Assembly: GCF_017745275.1 (NCBI RefSeq)
Contig: NZ_JAGHZS010000003.1
Location: 304,693-368,692, forward strand
Length of the DNA stretch: 64,000 bases
Origin: Chitinophaga sp.
GTDB taxonomy: Bacteria; Bacteroidota; Bacteroidia; Chitinophagales; Chitinophagaceae
Direction of reading: 5' to 3'
The notes below the pieces were generated by a model. That model saw nothing but the letters and a program-made list of their open reading frames with translations, did no database searches and was not told where the DNA came from. The translations under genes and the position numbers were made by a program. This document shows positions 34,422 through 42,079 of this stretch, one piece after another; positions within the stretch are counted from its first letter, which is position 1; every line of letters starts with the position of its first letter.

Positions 34422-35060
34422 ATGACAGACCAACAACATCTGCAAGCAATAACAGATATAAAGCGCCTGATGGAGCGGAGCAGCCGTTTCATCTCGCTAA
34501 GTGGATTGAGTGGAATATCTGCCGGTATCAGCGGGCTGATTGGCGCTTATATAGCGCGTATGTGGCTGGTGGAATATTATACCCGGTGGGAAACTTCCGG
34601 CGCATACAGTGATACCGATTTCCGGACCTTAAAATATCGTTTAATAGCATTGGCCCTGGCGGTGTTGGCAGCAGCCCTGGCGGCGGGTACCTTTTTTACC
34701 TGGCGTAAGGCAAGGCAGAATAATTTGCCTATCTGGGATTTAACTGCGAGGAAAGTGCTGATTAATACGGCTATTCCACTGGCGGCAGGTGGCGCCTTTA
34801 TTGCCGGGTTGTTATTTAATCACCTGGAAACACTGGTAGCACCTACCTGTTTGGTGTTTTACGGGTTGGCCATTATTAACGCCAGTAAGTATACATTGCC
34901 GGATGTGAGGTACCTGGGTATTTGTGAAACCATCCTCGGTATAGTTAATCTTTTCTATTTGCGTAAAGGCCTTTATTTTTGGGCTATTGGCTTTGGCTTG
35001 CTTCACATTATTTATGGAGCATTGATGTGGTGGAAATATGAACGGAAAAAGACTATTTAA
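34422..35060 (+). CDS. Membrane protein of unknown function, upstream of a winged-helix regulator
   Basis: The 212-residue protein has about six hydrophobic segments (for example ISAGISGLIGAYIARMW, LIALALAVLAAALAAGTFF, VLINTAIPLAAGGAFIAGLLF, CETILGIVNLFYL, WAIGFGLLHIIYGALMWW) and little outside the membrane. I do not recognise a family. The ATG at 34422 follows the -7 box by 21 bases; the frame extends upstream to 34398 but would then include the promoter. The regulator starts 8 bases after its stop, so the two are co-transcribed and the membrane protein may sense a signal for it. Confidence 0.78.
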   Translation: MTDQQHLQAITDIKRLMERSSRFISLSGLSGISAGISGLIGAYIARMWLVEYYTRWETSGAYSDTDFRTLKYRLIALALAVLAAALAAGTFFTWRKARQNNLPIWDLTARKVLINTAIPLAAGGAFIAGLLFNHLETLVAPTCLVFYGLAIINASKYTLPDVRYLGICETILGIVNLFYLRKGLYFWAIGFGLLHIIYGALMWWKYERKKTI

Positions 35061-35068
35061 TCAATAGC

Positions 35069-35365
35069 ATGAATCCAATTGGTAATTTAAATAAAGTATT
35101 CGAGAGCCGTATACGCCTGGGCGTTATGAGTGTATTGATGGTGAATGAAGAAGTTAATTTCAACGACCTTAAGCAAATGCTGGAGGTAACAGATGGTAAC
35201 CTGGCCTCGCATCTCAATACACTCGAAGAAAACGGTTATTTGAAAGTCCATAAGGGTTTTATTGGGCGAAAAACCAATACTACTTATGCCATTACCGCAG
35301 CCGGAGAAAAGGCCTTTAAAGGGCATCTGGCGGCCCTGGAGCACATGATAAAATTCACTAAATAA
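35069..35365 (+). CDS. Winged-helix transcriptional regulator
   Basis: The 98-residue protein is a single winged-helix domain of the HTH_34/PadR-like kind: RIRLGVMSVLMVNEEVNF, the recognition helix region VTDGNLASHLNTLEENGYL, and the wing with GRKTNTTYAITAAGEKAF. It has no ligand domain or cysteine pair. It is downstream of the membrane protein and upstream of creD. The two near-identical palindromes at 34396 and 35383, each over a -7 box, suggest it represses both promoters, including its own. Confidence 0.92.
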   Translation: MNPIGNLNKVFESRIRLGVMSVLMVNEEVNFNDLKQMLEVTDGNLASHLNTLEENGYLKVHKGFIGRKTNTTYAITAAGEKAFKGHLAALEHMIKFTK

Positions 35366-35382
35366 ATTTTTTTTGCCTTTTT

Positions 35383-35399
35383 ACTTTGAAATACAAAGT
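35383..35399 (+). promoter_or_regulatory. Operator palindrome before creD (site 2)
   Basis: ACTTTG-N5-CAAAGT is a perfect 6-bp-arm palindrome, with GCTTTTT to the right. The left half is part of TTACTTTG, one base from TAnnTTTG, so the operator again covers the -7 region. creD starts 20 bases downstream. Confidence 0.6.
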
Positions 35400-35419
35400 G
35401 CTTTTTAAAAATAAAAAAT

Positions 35420-36751
35420 ATGGAACCTTCAACACAAGAACCACTGTCTTTTTTTGACCGGTACGCCTACGCCTTTAAAGCAGGCATTATTGTAGTCACT
35501 ATCATGATATTGCTGATTCCCACCAACATGATACAGAACCTTATCCGGGAGCGTCGCGAACGACAGGAGGAAGCTGTTAAAGAAGTGACCAGCCGCTGGG
35601 GAAGCGAGCAAAATATTACAGGTCCCGTGCTGGCTATTCCTTATAAAAGCAAGACCGCAAGTGAAGCCAGTTACCTATATGTACTGCCGGAAAACCTCAG
35701 AATAAATGGAGAATTGCTTCCGGAAAAATTACAACGCGGTATTTTCAACGTAGCCGTATACAACGCCAAACTGCAATTGAGTGGCGCCTTTAACGGCGCT
35801 GACATCGCTGCGCTCAACACCTCTTCTTCCGCCTTAGATTGGGAACACGCCGCTTTACTCATTGGTGTCAGCGACTTACACGGTATCGACAACCAGGTGC
35901 AGATGGCGTGGAACAGCAAAAGCTACGTATTCAATGCCGGAGTAGTCAGCAACGACTTGTTTGATAATGGCATTCAGGCGCCCATCGCCATTACGCCAGG
36001 CGACACCGGCGCCCTGTCAGGCAACTTCTCACTGGAACTGAGCATAAAAGGCTCCGGCAGGATCTCCTTCTCCCCTATTGGTAAATCCACAACCGTGGCT
36101 ATTAATTCCAGCTGGCCGAACCCCAGCTTTGATGAAGCCTTCCCTCCTAAAACAAGACGGGTAGATGATAAAGGATTTGCCGCTACCTGGCAGGTGCAAC
36201 ACCTGAATCGTAGTTTCCCCCAAAGCTGGGAAGGCAAAAAGTATAATATCCATTCTGCCGATTTCGGTATTAAATTATTTATGCCCACAGAAAGTTACCA
36301 GATGTCGATGAGAGCCGTGAAATATGCTATTCTCATCATAGGACTTACTTTCTTTATATTTTATTTCATTGAATTGTCACAGCGCCGCGCCCTTCATCCA
36401 ATACAGTATGCCCTTATCGGCTTAGCCCTTTGTATTTTTTATACCCTGCTCATTTCTATTTCAGAACAAATTAACTTTATTATGGCTTACCTTATTGCCA
36501 GTATCTTAACGATAGGCCTTATTATTGCATATACGGCTGCTGCCTTTAAAAGCATCCGTATTGCTGCAGGCATTGGCGCTACGCTCGCCATCGTATACGG
36601 ATTTATTTATGTGATCATCAGTGCGGAAGACCAGGCGCTGTTGATGGGAAGCTTAGGACTCTTTATTATCCTGGCCCTGATCATGTACTTTAGTACCACC
36701 ATTAAATGGGATAAATTAGGACATAAAAACAACAACACGATTACACAATAA
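35420..36751 (+). CDS. creD: CreD-family inner-membrane protein
   Basis: The 443-residue protein has an N-terminal membrane helix (GIIVVTIMILLIPTNMIQNLI followed by RERRERQEEAV), a periplasmic beta-rich domain with the family string ITGPVLAIPY, and about six C-terminal membrane helices (AILIIGLTFFIFYFIEL and following). E. coli CreD is induced by the CreBC system and affects envelope and beta-lactam sensitivity; here no CreBC is present and a winged-helix gene lies just upstream instead. The dgkA-like gene starts 8 bases after the stop, so it is part of the same run. Confidence 0.92.
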   Translation: MEPSTQEPLSFFDRYAYAFKAGIIVVTIMILLIPTNMIQNLIRERRERQEEAVKEVTSRWGSEQNITGPVLAIPYKSKTASEASYLYVLPENLRINGELLPEKLQRGIFNVAVYNAKLQLSGAFNGADIAALNTSSSALDWEHAALLIGVSDLHGIDNQVQMAWNSKSYVFNAGVVSNDLFDNGIQAPIAITPGDTGALSGNFSLELSIKGSGRISFSPIGKSTTVAINSSWPNPSFDEAFPPKTRRVDDKGFAATWQVQHLNRSFPQSWEGKKYNIHSADFGIKLFMPTESYQMSMRAVKYAILIIGLTFFIFYFIELSQRRALHPIQYALIGLALCIFYTLLISISEQINFIMAYLIASILTIGLIIAYTAAAFKSIRIAAGIGATLAIVYGFIYVIISAEDQALLMGSLGLFIILALIMYFSTTIKWDKLGHKNNNTITQ

Positions 36752-36759
36752 AAACGAAC

Positions 36760-37131
36760 ATGGGAAATTCTTATATCAGCAAACGGTTGGCTAGCTTTGG
36801 ATATGCATTTAACGGTATTGGCGCTTTCCTGCGCAGTGAACCGCATGCACGTATTCACGCTATTGCTACGGTTGTGGTAGTAGCAGCCGGTTGCTGGTAT
36901 AAAATAGCAACGCCAGAATGGATAGTAATTATTCTGTCTATCGCATTGGTTTGGGCCACAGAAATGCTAAACACGGCCATTGAAAAAATAATGGATCATC
37001 TTTCCCCGCAAGTACATCCTGCTGTAAAATTCATTAAAGATGTAGCTTCCGGTGCAGTACTCATAGCAGCTATTGCTGCCGCCATCATAGGGGCTGTTGT
37101 ATTTATCCCTTATATTTTAAAAACCATTTAA
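36760..37131 (+). CDS. dgkA: Diacylglycerol kinase-family protein (DgkA-like)
   Basis: A 123-residue integral membrane kinase of three helices with the catalytic motif EMLNTAIEKIMDHLSP. In Gram-negatives it phosphorylates diacylglycerol released in membrane-derived oligosaccharide synthesis; in many other bacteria the enzyme phosphorylates undecaprenol. Which substrate is used here is not visible. Start at 36760, 8 bases after creD; the next gene is 9 bases downstream, forming a tight envelope-related operon. Confidence 0.93.
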   Translation: MGNSYISKRLASFGYAFNGIGAFLRSEPHARIHAIATVVVVAAGCWYKIATPEWIVIILSIALVWATEMLNTAIEKIMDHLSPQVHPAVKFIKDVASGAVLIAAIAAAIIGAVVFIPYILKTI

Positions 37132-37140
37132 CCATATCAT

Positions 37141-37812
37141 ATGCAATTGAAAAGAATCCTGCGTTTAGCACAACATCGTATCAGCCGTTCCCGGCCGCAA
37201 TACACGCTGTATGCCTCTGTGCTGTTTAGCCTGGCGTTGCTTTTATGTCGCGTTATACATAGTGGCACCTATCTCCGGGTTACCCTGATATGGAACCTCT
37301 TCCTGGCGTATGTTCCATTTGCCATTACCCGTTGGATGCAAAAGCACCCGGAACAAATAAAGAACCGCTATAGCTGGTACGGCTGCTTTGTTTGCTGGTT
37401 GCTGTTCATTCCTAATGCACCTTACATACTCACAGATCTCTTCCATCTTTTTGATGGAGGCGTGCCCTTGTGGTTCGATCTGTTCCTGATTTTTTCCTTT
37501 GCCTGGAATGGTATGATACTGGGATATATTTCTATTCGCAGTATGGAAAATATGTGGAGTCAACGCTATTCCAGCTGGCCTGCCTGGCTGTTTACTTTCC
37601 CGGTAATGTTCCTCTGCGGATTAGGCGTATACATTGGCCGTTTCCTGAGATATAACAGCTGGGATGTGGTGAAGGATCCGCTGATGCTGTTGGGCGATAT
37701 GCGAGATATCTTCCTGCATCCCTGGGATAATCGCCACGCCTGGGCATTTACCATCTGTATGGGAGTTTTCCTCAGTTTGATGTATCCTTTGGTGAAGAAA
37801 CAACATAGTTAG
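37141..37812 (+). CDS. DUF1361-family membrane protein
   Basis: The 223-residue protein has about six transmembrane helices and the family strings LIWNLFLAYVPFAITRWM and NAPYILTDLFHLF, with the characteristic N-x-P-x3-T-D-L-x-H loop. Function unknown. It is the last gene of the creD-dgkA run and is followed immediately by a heptad repeat element, 3 bases after its stop. Confidence 0.9.
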   Translation: MQLKRILRLAQHRISRSRPQYTLYASVLFSLALLLCRVIHSGTYLRVTLIWNLFLAYVPFAITRWMQKHPEQIKNRYSWYGCFVCWLLFIPNAPYILTDLFHLFDGGVPLWFDLFLIFSFAWNGMILGYISIRSMENMWSQRYSSWPAWLFTFPVMFLCGLGVYIGRFLRYNSWDVVKDPLMLLGDMRDIFLHPWDNRHAWAFTICMGVFLSLMYPLVKKQHS

Positions 37813-37815
37813 ATC

Positions 37816-37949
37816 AGCATAAAGCGAAAAGCATAAAGCGAAAAGCATAAAGCTATTGAGGCGAATGATAAGAGCGGATGAGTAATTAAAATACTCGCTC
37901 TTATCATTCGCCTCAATAGCTTTTTGCTTTATGCTTTTCGCTTTATGCT
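37816..37949. repeat. Heptad inverted-repeat element, copy 6
   Basis: Perfect 26-bp inner arms (37851-37876 and 37896-37921, core GCTATTGAGGCGAATGA) with a 19-base loop. Outer left units are GCATAAA, GCGAAAA, GCATAAA, GCGAAAA, GCATAAA; the right arm has the matching units but one pair fewer. It fills the space between convergent genes: it begins 3 bases after one stop and ends 4 bases before the other. Confidence 0.9.
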
Positions 37950-37953
37950 ACTG

Positions 37954-40900
37954 TTAGAAGTCTACTCCCATACCGAAGTACCAGATAGGGCTGCCCCTGA
38001 AAAATGCAATCGCCGGCCATCCTGCATCTGCACGGAGGAAATAACCTGCAATAGTGGTGCGGGCACCAAAGCCATAACCTCCCACAAACGGTCCCAGGAT
38101 ACCTTCCTTGATACGGGTAACAACGCCCGTTCCATCGTCGTAGTAGCCATAGTTGGCATCCTTGAAGGTCAGCTTTTTATTCCAGGCGGTACCAATATCA
38201 ATGAAGGAAGTTACCTGGAAATTACGCAGGAATGCGGAGTTGATAGGCTTGTCAATAAAGGTGGCAAATACCGGCAAACGAAGCTCCGTATTCAACACCA
38301 TCACATTGTTACCATTTCTCGCATTTTGCTTATATCCACGCAGGTTTTCTGCCAATGTCTGGAACGCATAATTCTCACTCATGTTTACCGGTGTCCTGGT
38401 ATTGATTTGCGGATTTAACCAGTTATCAACACCACCCAGGTAATACAACAGTTTACGTGTTCCCCACGACATATCCATCGCAAAGCGTGTAGCCCAGATG
38501 AAGTTGCGGTAAATTTTTTCATAGTGACGAATATCTACGCCCATGTTATAAGTAAACCGTCCCTGTGCAAACGTCGTATTGGGTGGATACATGGCCTCAT
38601 TCAAACCACCATTGGTGATTTGGGCATTTGTTTCTCCATATACTTTATACCGTGTGCCATTCCAGATATTAATAGCCGGGTTGATGGTATTATCATATAC
38701 ATATTCCAGGCGCATTAACACATAGGCATCCTGCTTGTCCTGGTATTGTAAAGAGGGTTTGGTGTTGGCCTGCACTACCAGTTTGTCTGTACGTATACCG
38801 GCAGATAAGCGGATACTTCTTACCTGGTCAAATGGATAGCGCATTTCACCCTGGTAAATGTTGGTGATCAGTTTAGTGGGTGCTGTTGTTCCTCCGGTTG
38901 AATCCGGGAAGTACATCTCAGCGTTCTTATCTACTTTACGGTAGTACGTGAATTTATAGTCAAACCGTTTCTTCAGGTAGTTGGCCGTAAAGAAGTATTC
39001 AGATCCCTGCAGGGAAGATGGAATACGGAAGCCTCCATTGAATTTCAGGTCTTCGAATAAATCGCTCACCCCAATCTTGATTAATCCGTTCACTGGATTA
39101 GTAAGGCGGATAGGTGCTGTTGGCGGTCCTGTAAATGTCTGATACTTGTTGATCAATATGGAGTTGTCCAATTGCACGATCAGGTAGTCAGAGGCAAATT
39201 TGAATTTATACGGGAAGAGCTTCATTTTCTTCAGTATGGGTTCATCTTCTTTCCGTTTTTCAAACAAGGAGGGTTCCTTTATAGCCATCGCACTGCTGGT
39301 ATCGACAGGCTCATTTCCAAATTCGTTCTGGAAGAAATTGCTATGTGTGGTAGTATCTTTTGCAGGTGCCATGTAGGTAGGTAAACCTAAACGCAGGCTG
39401 TCGGCGTGCATCTGGGCGCGTCTGAAGTTGGTAACACGGGCATTGATGTTTCTTTTCTTCAGTACCATGGTATCTACCTTCAGTTTCATCAGGCGTTTGA
39501 TATCGGCATATTGTACTACTTCAGATACTTCTCCTTTTTCACCGGTAATACGGGATTCCTGTATACCATAAGGGTAGTTGGAAATAGGGAAAGTATAAGT
39601 AGAATCTTTTGTCAGCATTACTGCTTCTACAGAATCCGGCGCCGTGGCACCGTAAGCTGCAAGGGCGGAATCCAGTTCTTCCGGTTCGGGGTTATGCAGA
39701 ATTTCTGATCCTACATAGAACAGGGAATCTACACCATCTGCCTGTGATTTAAAGAAGCCGGCATAACGATTACGGATACCGTTTGCATCAGACACAAAGG
39801 TGAAGTGGGTAGTATTGTACTGCATTGGCAGTTTGGCATTACCATATGGAAGGTCCGTTAACTGGGTGATTTGCTTTTCCGAGCTTTTGTTCCAGTTATC
39901 TACCATGAAAATATTGAATGGACGATTCATCAGCGAAGTATCTGTACCTCTTCCTTTAGGTGATGGTCTGTTGGAAGAGTAGAGGATACCGCTTTTGCCG
40001 GGGAAAGCAGCAAAAGACGGGTCCAGGTCATCGTATACATCGTTAGTGATCTGGTCTGTTTTGGAATTGCTGATATTATAAGTGAAAATATCGGTGTGGC
40101 CATTTTTTACGGCAGACAGTAACAGGGTATTTTCCTGTACTGGCATGTATTTGAAGTCAATAACCCGGTCAAACTGAGGCAGGTCCTGCCGTATGGTGAT
40201 ACGCGTTACCAGGTCATAGATCATTAGTTTGGTTTTACCTTCATGTTCATAGATCACGGCCAGGCGGTTGCCTTTGGTGTTCCATGCCATCTGTGGATAG
40301 TTGGGATCTACCTGGTTGGCCAGTTGCATCACACCGCTGCGCAGCAATACTTTCGGCTTGTTCCAGCCAAGTTGTATCTGTACCCGGTAAACGCCCTTTT
40401 TAAACTCTACTACCGCGTAGGAGTTGTTTTTAGGGTTAGGGTTGAAACGATAGTATTCTGACTTAGGTGTTATTTCCTGTGCTACAATGGTGCGACCTTT
40501 GGCAGATGTTTTTCTTCTGCGGTTATCTTCCTGGAAGCGTTTCTGGTAAAAAACAAAGAAGTCCTGTGTCGCTTTTTTAGGAGTTTTGTTCAGCACCTGC
40601 TCAAATCCTTTTTTCAGTCCCCGGTTAATACGGGTGATATACATCAGGTAAGGCACGGCATCTTTTCCATATTTGCTCTCCACATAATACCAGAAGGCCT
40701 GACCCGCCAGGAAAGGATGGTCATAGGCCAGGGCATTGAAGTTGCTGTATTTGCCCGACATGATGATCAGTTTCAGCTCTTCATCCTGTTCAGCGGTCCA
40801 GTTTTCGGCAGCATAGCCTATAAAGCCGTCTGTAAACCATTTTGGAAAATCTATGAGGGCGGCATTACCGGCAAATTCGCCGATATCTTCCCCAAAAAGC

Positions 40901-41352
40901 AATGTTTCCAGCATAATACGGGCAATACCCTGTCTTATTTGCCGGCGCAGGTGCTCATGGTTGCCATCGAAATAAACGATCATTTTGTTGCCTACCAACT
41001 TCGTTACTCCTCCTGTGTTCTGCCATTCTACGCCAATCCCGATATTGGACTGCTTCATTTCCCCAAACGAATTGTAAACCACAATATTGATGCGTTGTCT
41101 GGGATTACTTTCCATGAACTGTTCCAGCTGTGGTAACTCCTTTTCTGCTACCTGGGCCGCATACTTACCAAGTTCAAGTCCATTCTGACTAAAATAGGTA
41201 TTGAAATGCCGGCTTTGATAGTATCTCCACTTAAAGTTCTTGAACTGCACACGATTTTGGCCGAATTCTACTGTATTAGTCTGGGCTTGCGATACTATCG
41301 TTCCAAGTAATAGGGTACCGTGGAATAATAACCTGGTAATAAATCTGTTCAT
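37954..41352 (-). CDS. Large TolB-like outer-membrane protein with a degenerate peptidase N-domain
   Basis: The 1132-residue protein has a signal peptide ending SQAQ (about residue 24). Residues 40-265 have the layout of a gluzincin peptidase-MA domain, with a short basic R-QGIAR string (140-145) where HExxH is expected and FPKWFTDGFIGYAAENW (169-185) where the second ligand helix should be, so it is probably not active. A WD/TolB-like beta-propeller follows (for example YPQMAWNTKGNRLAVIYE and NDVYDDLDPSFAAFPGKSG). The C-terminal third is a barrel, ending WYFGMGVDF. Envelope assembly or anchoring is plausible, but no function is established. Confidence 0.82.
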   Translation of the reverse strand: MNRFITRLLFHGTLLLGTIVSQAQTNTVEFGQNRVQFKNFKWRYYQSRHFNTYFSQNGLELGKYAAQVAEKELPQLEQFMESNPRQRINIVVYNSFGEMKQSNIGIGVEWQNTGGVTKLVGNKMIVYFDGNHEHLRRQIRQGIARIMLETLLFGEDIGEFAGNAALIDFPKWFTDGFIGYAAENWTAEQDEELKLIIMSGKYSNFNALAYDHPFLAGQAFWYYVESKYGKDAVPYLMYITRINRGLKKGFEQVLNKTPKKATQDFFVFYQKRFQEDNRRRKTSAKGRTIVAQEITPKSEYYRFNPNPKNNSYAVVEFKKGVYRVQIQLGWNKPKVLLRSGVMQLANQVDPNYPQMAWNTKGNRLAVIYEHEGKTKLMIYDLVTRITIRQDLPQFDRVIDFKYMPVQENTLLLSAVKNGHTDIFTYNISNSKTDQITNDVYDDLDPSFAAFPGKSGILYSSNRPSPKGRGTDTSLMNRPFNIFMVDNWNKSSEKQITQLTDLPYGNAKLPMQYNTTHFTFVSDANGIRNRYAGFFKSQADGVDSLFYVGSEILHNPEPEELDSALAAYGATAPDSVEAVMLTKDSTYTFPISNYPYGIQESRITGEKGEVSEVVQYADIKRLMKLKVDTMVLKKRNINARVTNFRRAQMHADSLRLGLPTYMAPAKDTTTHSNFFQNEFGNEPVDTSSAMAIKEPSLFEKRKEDEPILKKMKLFPYKFKFASDYLIVQLDNSILINKYQTFTGPPTAPIRLTNPVNGLIKIGVSDLFEDLKFNGGFRIPSSLQGSEYFFTANYLKKRFDYKFTYYRKVDKNAEMYFPDSTGGTTAPTKLITNIYQGEMRYPFDQVRSIRLSAGIRTDKLVVQANTKPSLQYQDKQDAYVLMRLEYVYDNTINPAINIWNGTRYKVYGETNAQITNGGLNEAMYPPNTTFAQGRFTYNMGVDIRHYEKIYRNFIWATRFAMDMSWGTRKLLYYLGGVDNWLNPQINTRTPVNMSENYAFQTLAENLRGYKQNARNGNNVMVLNTELRLPVFATFIDKPINSAFLRNFQVTSFIDIGTAWNKKLTFKDANYGYYDDGTGVVTRIKEGILGPFVGGYGFGARTTIAGYFLRADAGWPAIAFFRGSPIWYFGMGVDF

Positions 41353-41413
41353 ACAGAAAGTATTGATAATATTGTGATCTGTTTTAAAATTAGCCTAAAA
41401 AAACCGGGTAACA

Positions 41414-42052
41414 ATGATTGAAATACAACAATTCACTTTTGGTCCATTACAAGAAAACACCTTTCTGCTTATTAACGGTAAAAAGGATTGTATAATTATA
41501 GACCCAGGATGTTATTTTCAGGACGAAAGAAAAGAATTATTACAATATATACAAACGCATGGGTTAAATGTTATAAGATTATTGAATACGCACTGTCACT
41601 TTGATCATATATTTGGCAATAAGCTAGTAGCAGATACGTACAAAGTGCGCCCGGAGTTCCATGAGCTGGAACAGCCTGTGCTGGACAATTCCCAGAATGC
41701 GGCAGCCCTCTACAACATTCCTTTTGAACCCTCTCCCATGCCTGGCCGCTACCTGCAGGAAGGCGAAGTCATTCCCTTCGGCACCAATGAACTAACGGTA
41801 TTGCTTACACCAGGTCATTCCCCCGGCAGCGTATCTTTCTATTGCGCCGACCAGCAATTTGTGATAGGTGGAGATGTACTATTTTACCAGAGCATTGGCC
41901 GTACCGACCTTCCCGGGGGGAATCACAGCACCTTGCTGAAAAGCATCCGGGAAAAGCTGTTTGTGCTGCCAGACGAGGTAAGGGTATTCCCCGGCCATGG
42001 TCCGGCTACTACTATTGGCTTCGAAAAGAAACACAATCCTTTCTTAATCTAA
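41414..42052 (+). CDS. MBL-fold metallo-hydrolase (glyoxalase II-like)
   Basis: The 212-residue enzyme has the zinc motif NTHCHFDHIFG with His60, His62, Asp64 and His65, the second histidine in TPGHSPGSVSFY, Asp in IGGDVLFYQSIGRTDLPGG, and a last histidine in VFPGHGPATTI. The protein resembles the short glyoxalase II-like hydrolases and lacks the C-terminal substrate domain of true GloB, so a thioester substrate is possible but not shown. It is convergent with the flippase gene, with a short heptad remnant between. Confidence 0.93.
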   Translation: MIEIQQFTFGPLQENTFLLINGKKDCIIIDPGCYFQDERKELLQYIQTHGLNVIRLLNTHCHFDHIFGNKLVADTYKVRPEFHELEQPVLDNSQNAAALYNIPFEPSPMPGRYLQEGEVIPFGTNELTVLLTPGHSPGSVSFYCADQQFVIGGDVLFYQSIGRTDLPGGNHSTLLKSIREKLFVLPDEVRVFPGHGPATTIGFEKKHNPFLI

Positions 42053-42079
42053 CGGCTAATAGCTAAAGGCTGGCAGCTA
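42049..42079. repeat. Heptad remnant between the metallo-hydrolase and flippase genes
   Basis: Units GCTAATA, GCTAAAG, GCTGGCA, GCTATTT run in 7-bp register across the 24-bp space, overlapping both stop codons. It may form AATAGCT / AGCTATT pairing. Confidence 0.45.

Noticed and set aside
10043..37949. Inverted repeats considered as insertion-sequence ends
   Set aside because: No transposase lies between the arms and no target-site duplications are evident at the edges; mobility remains possible only as a non-autonomous element.
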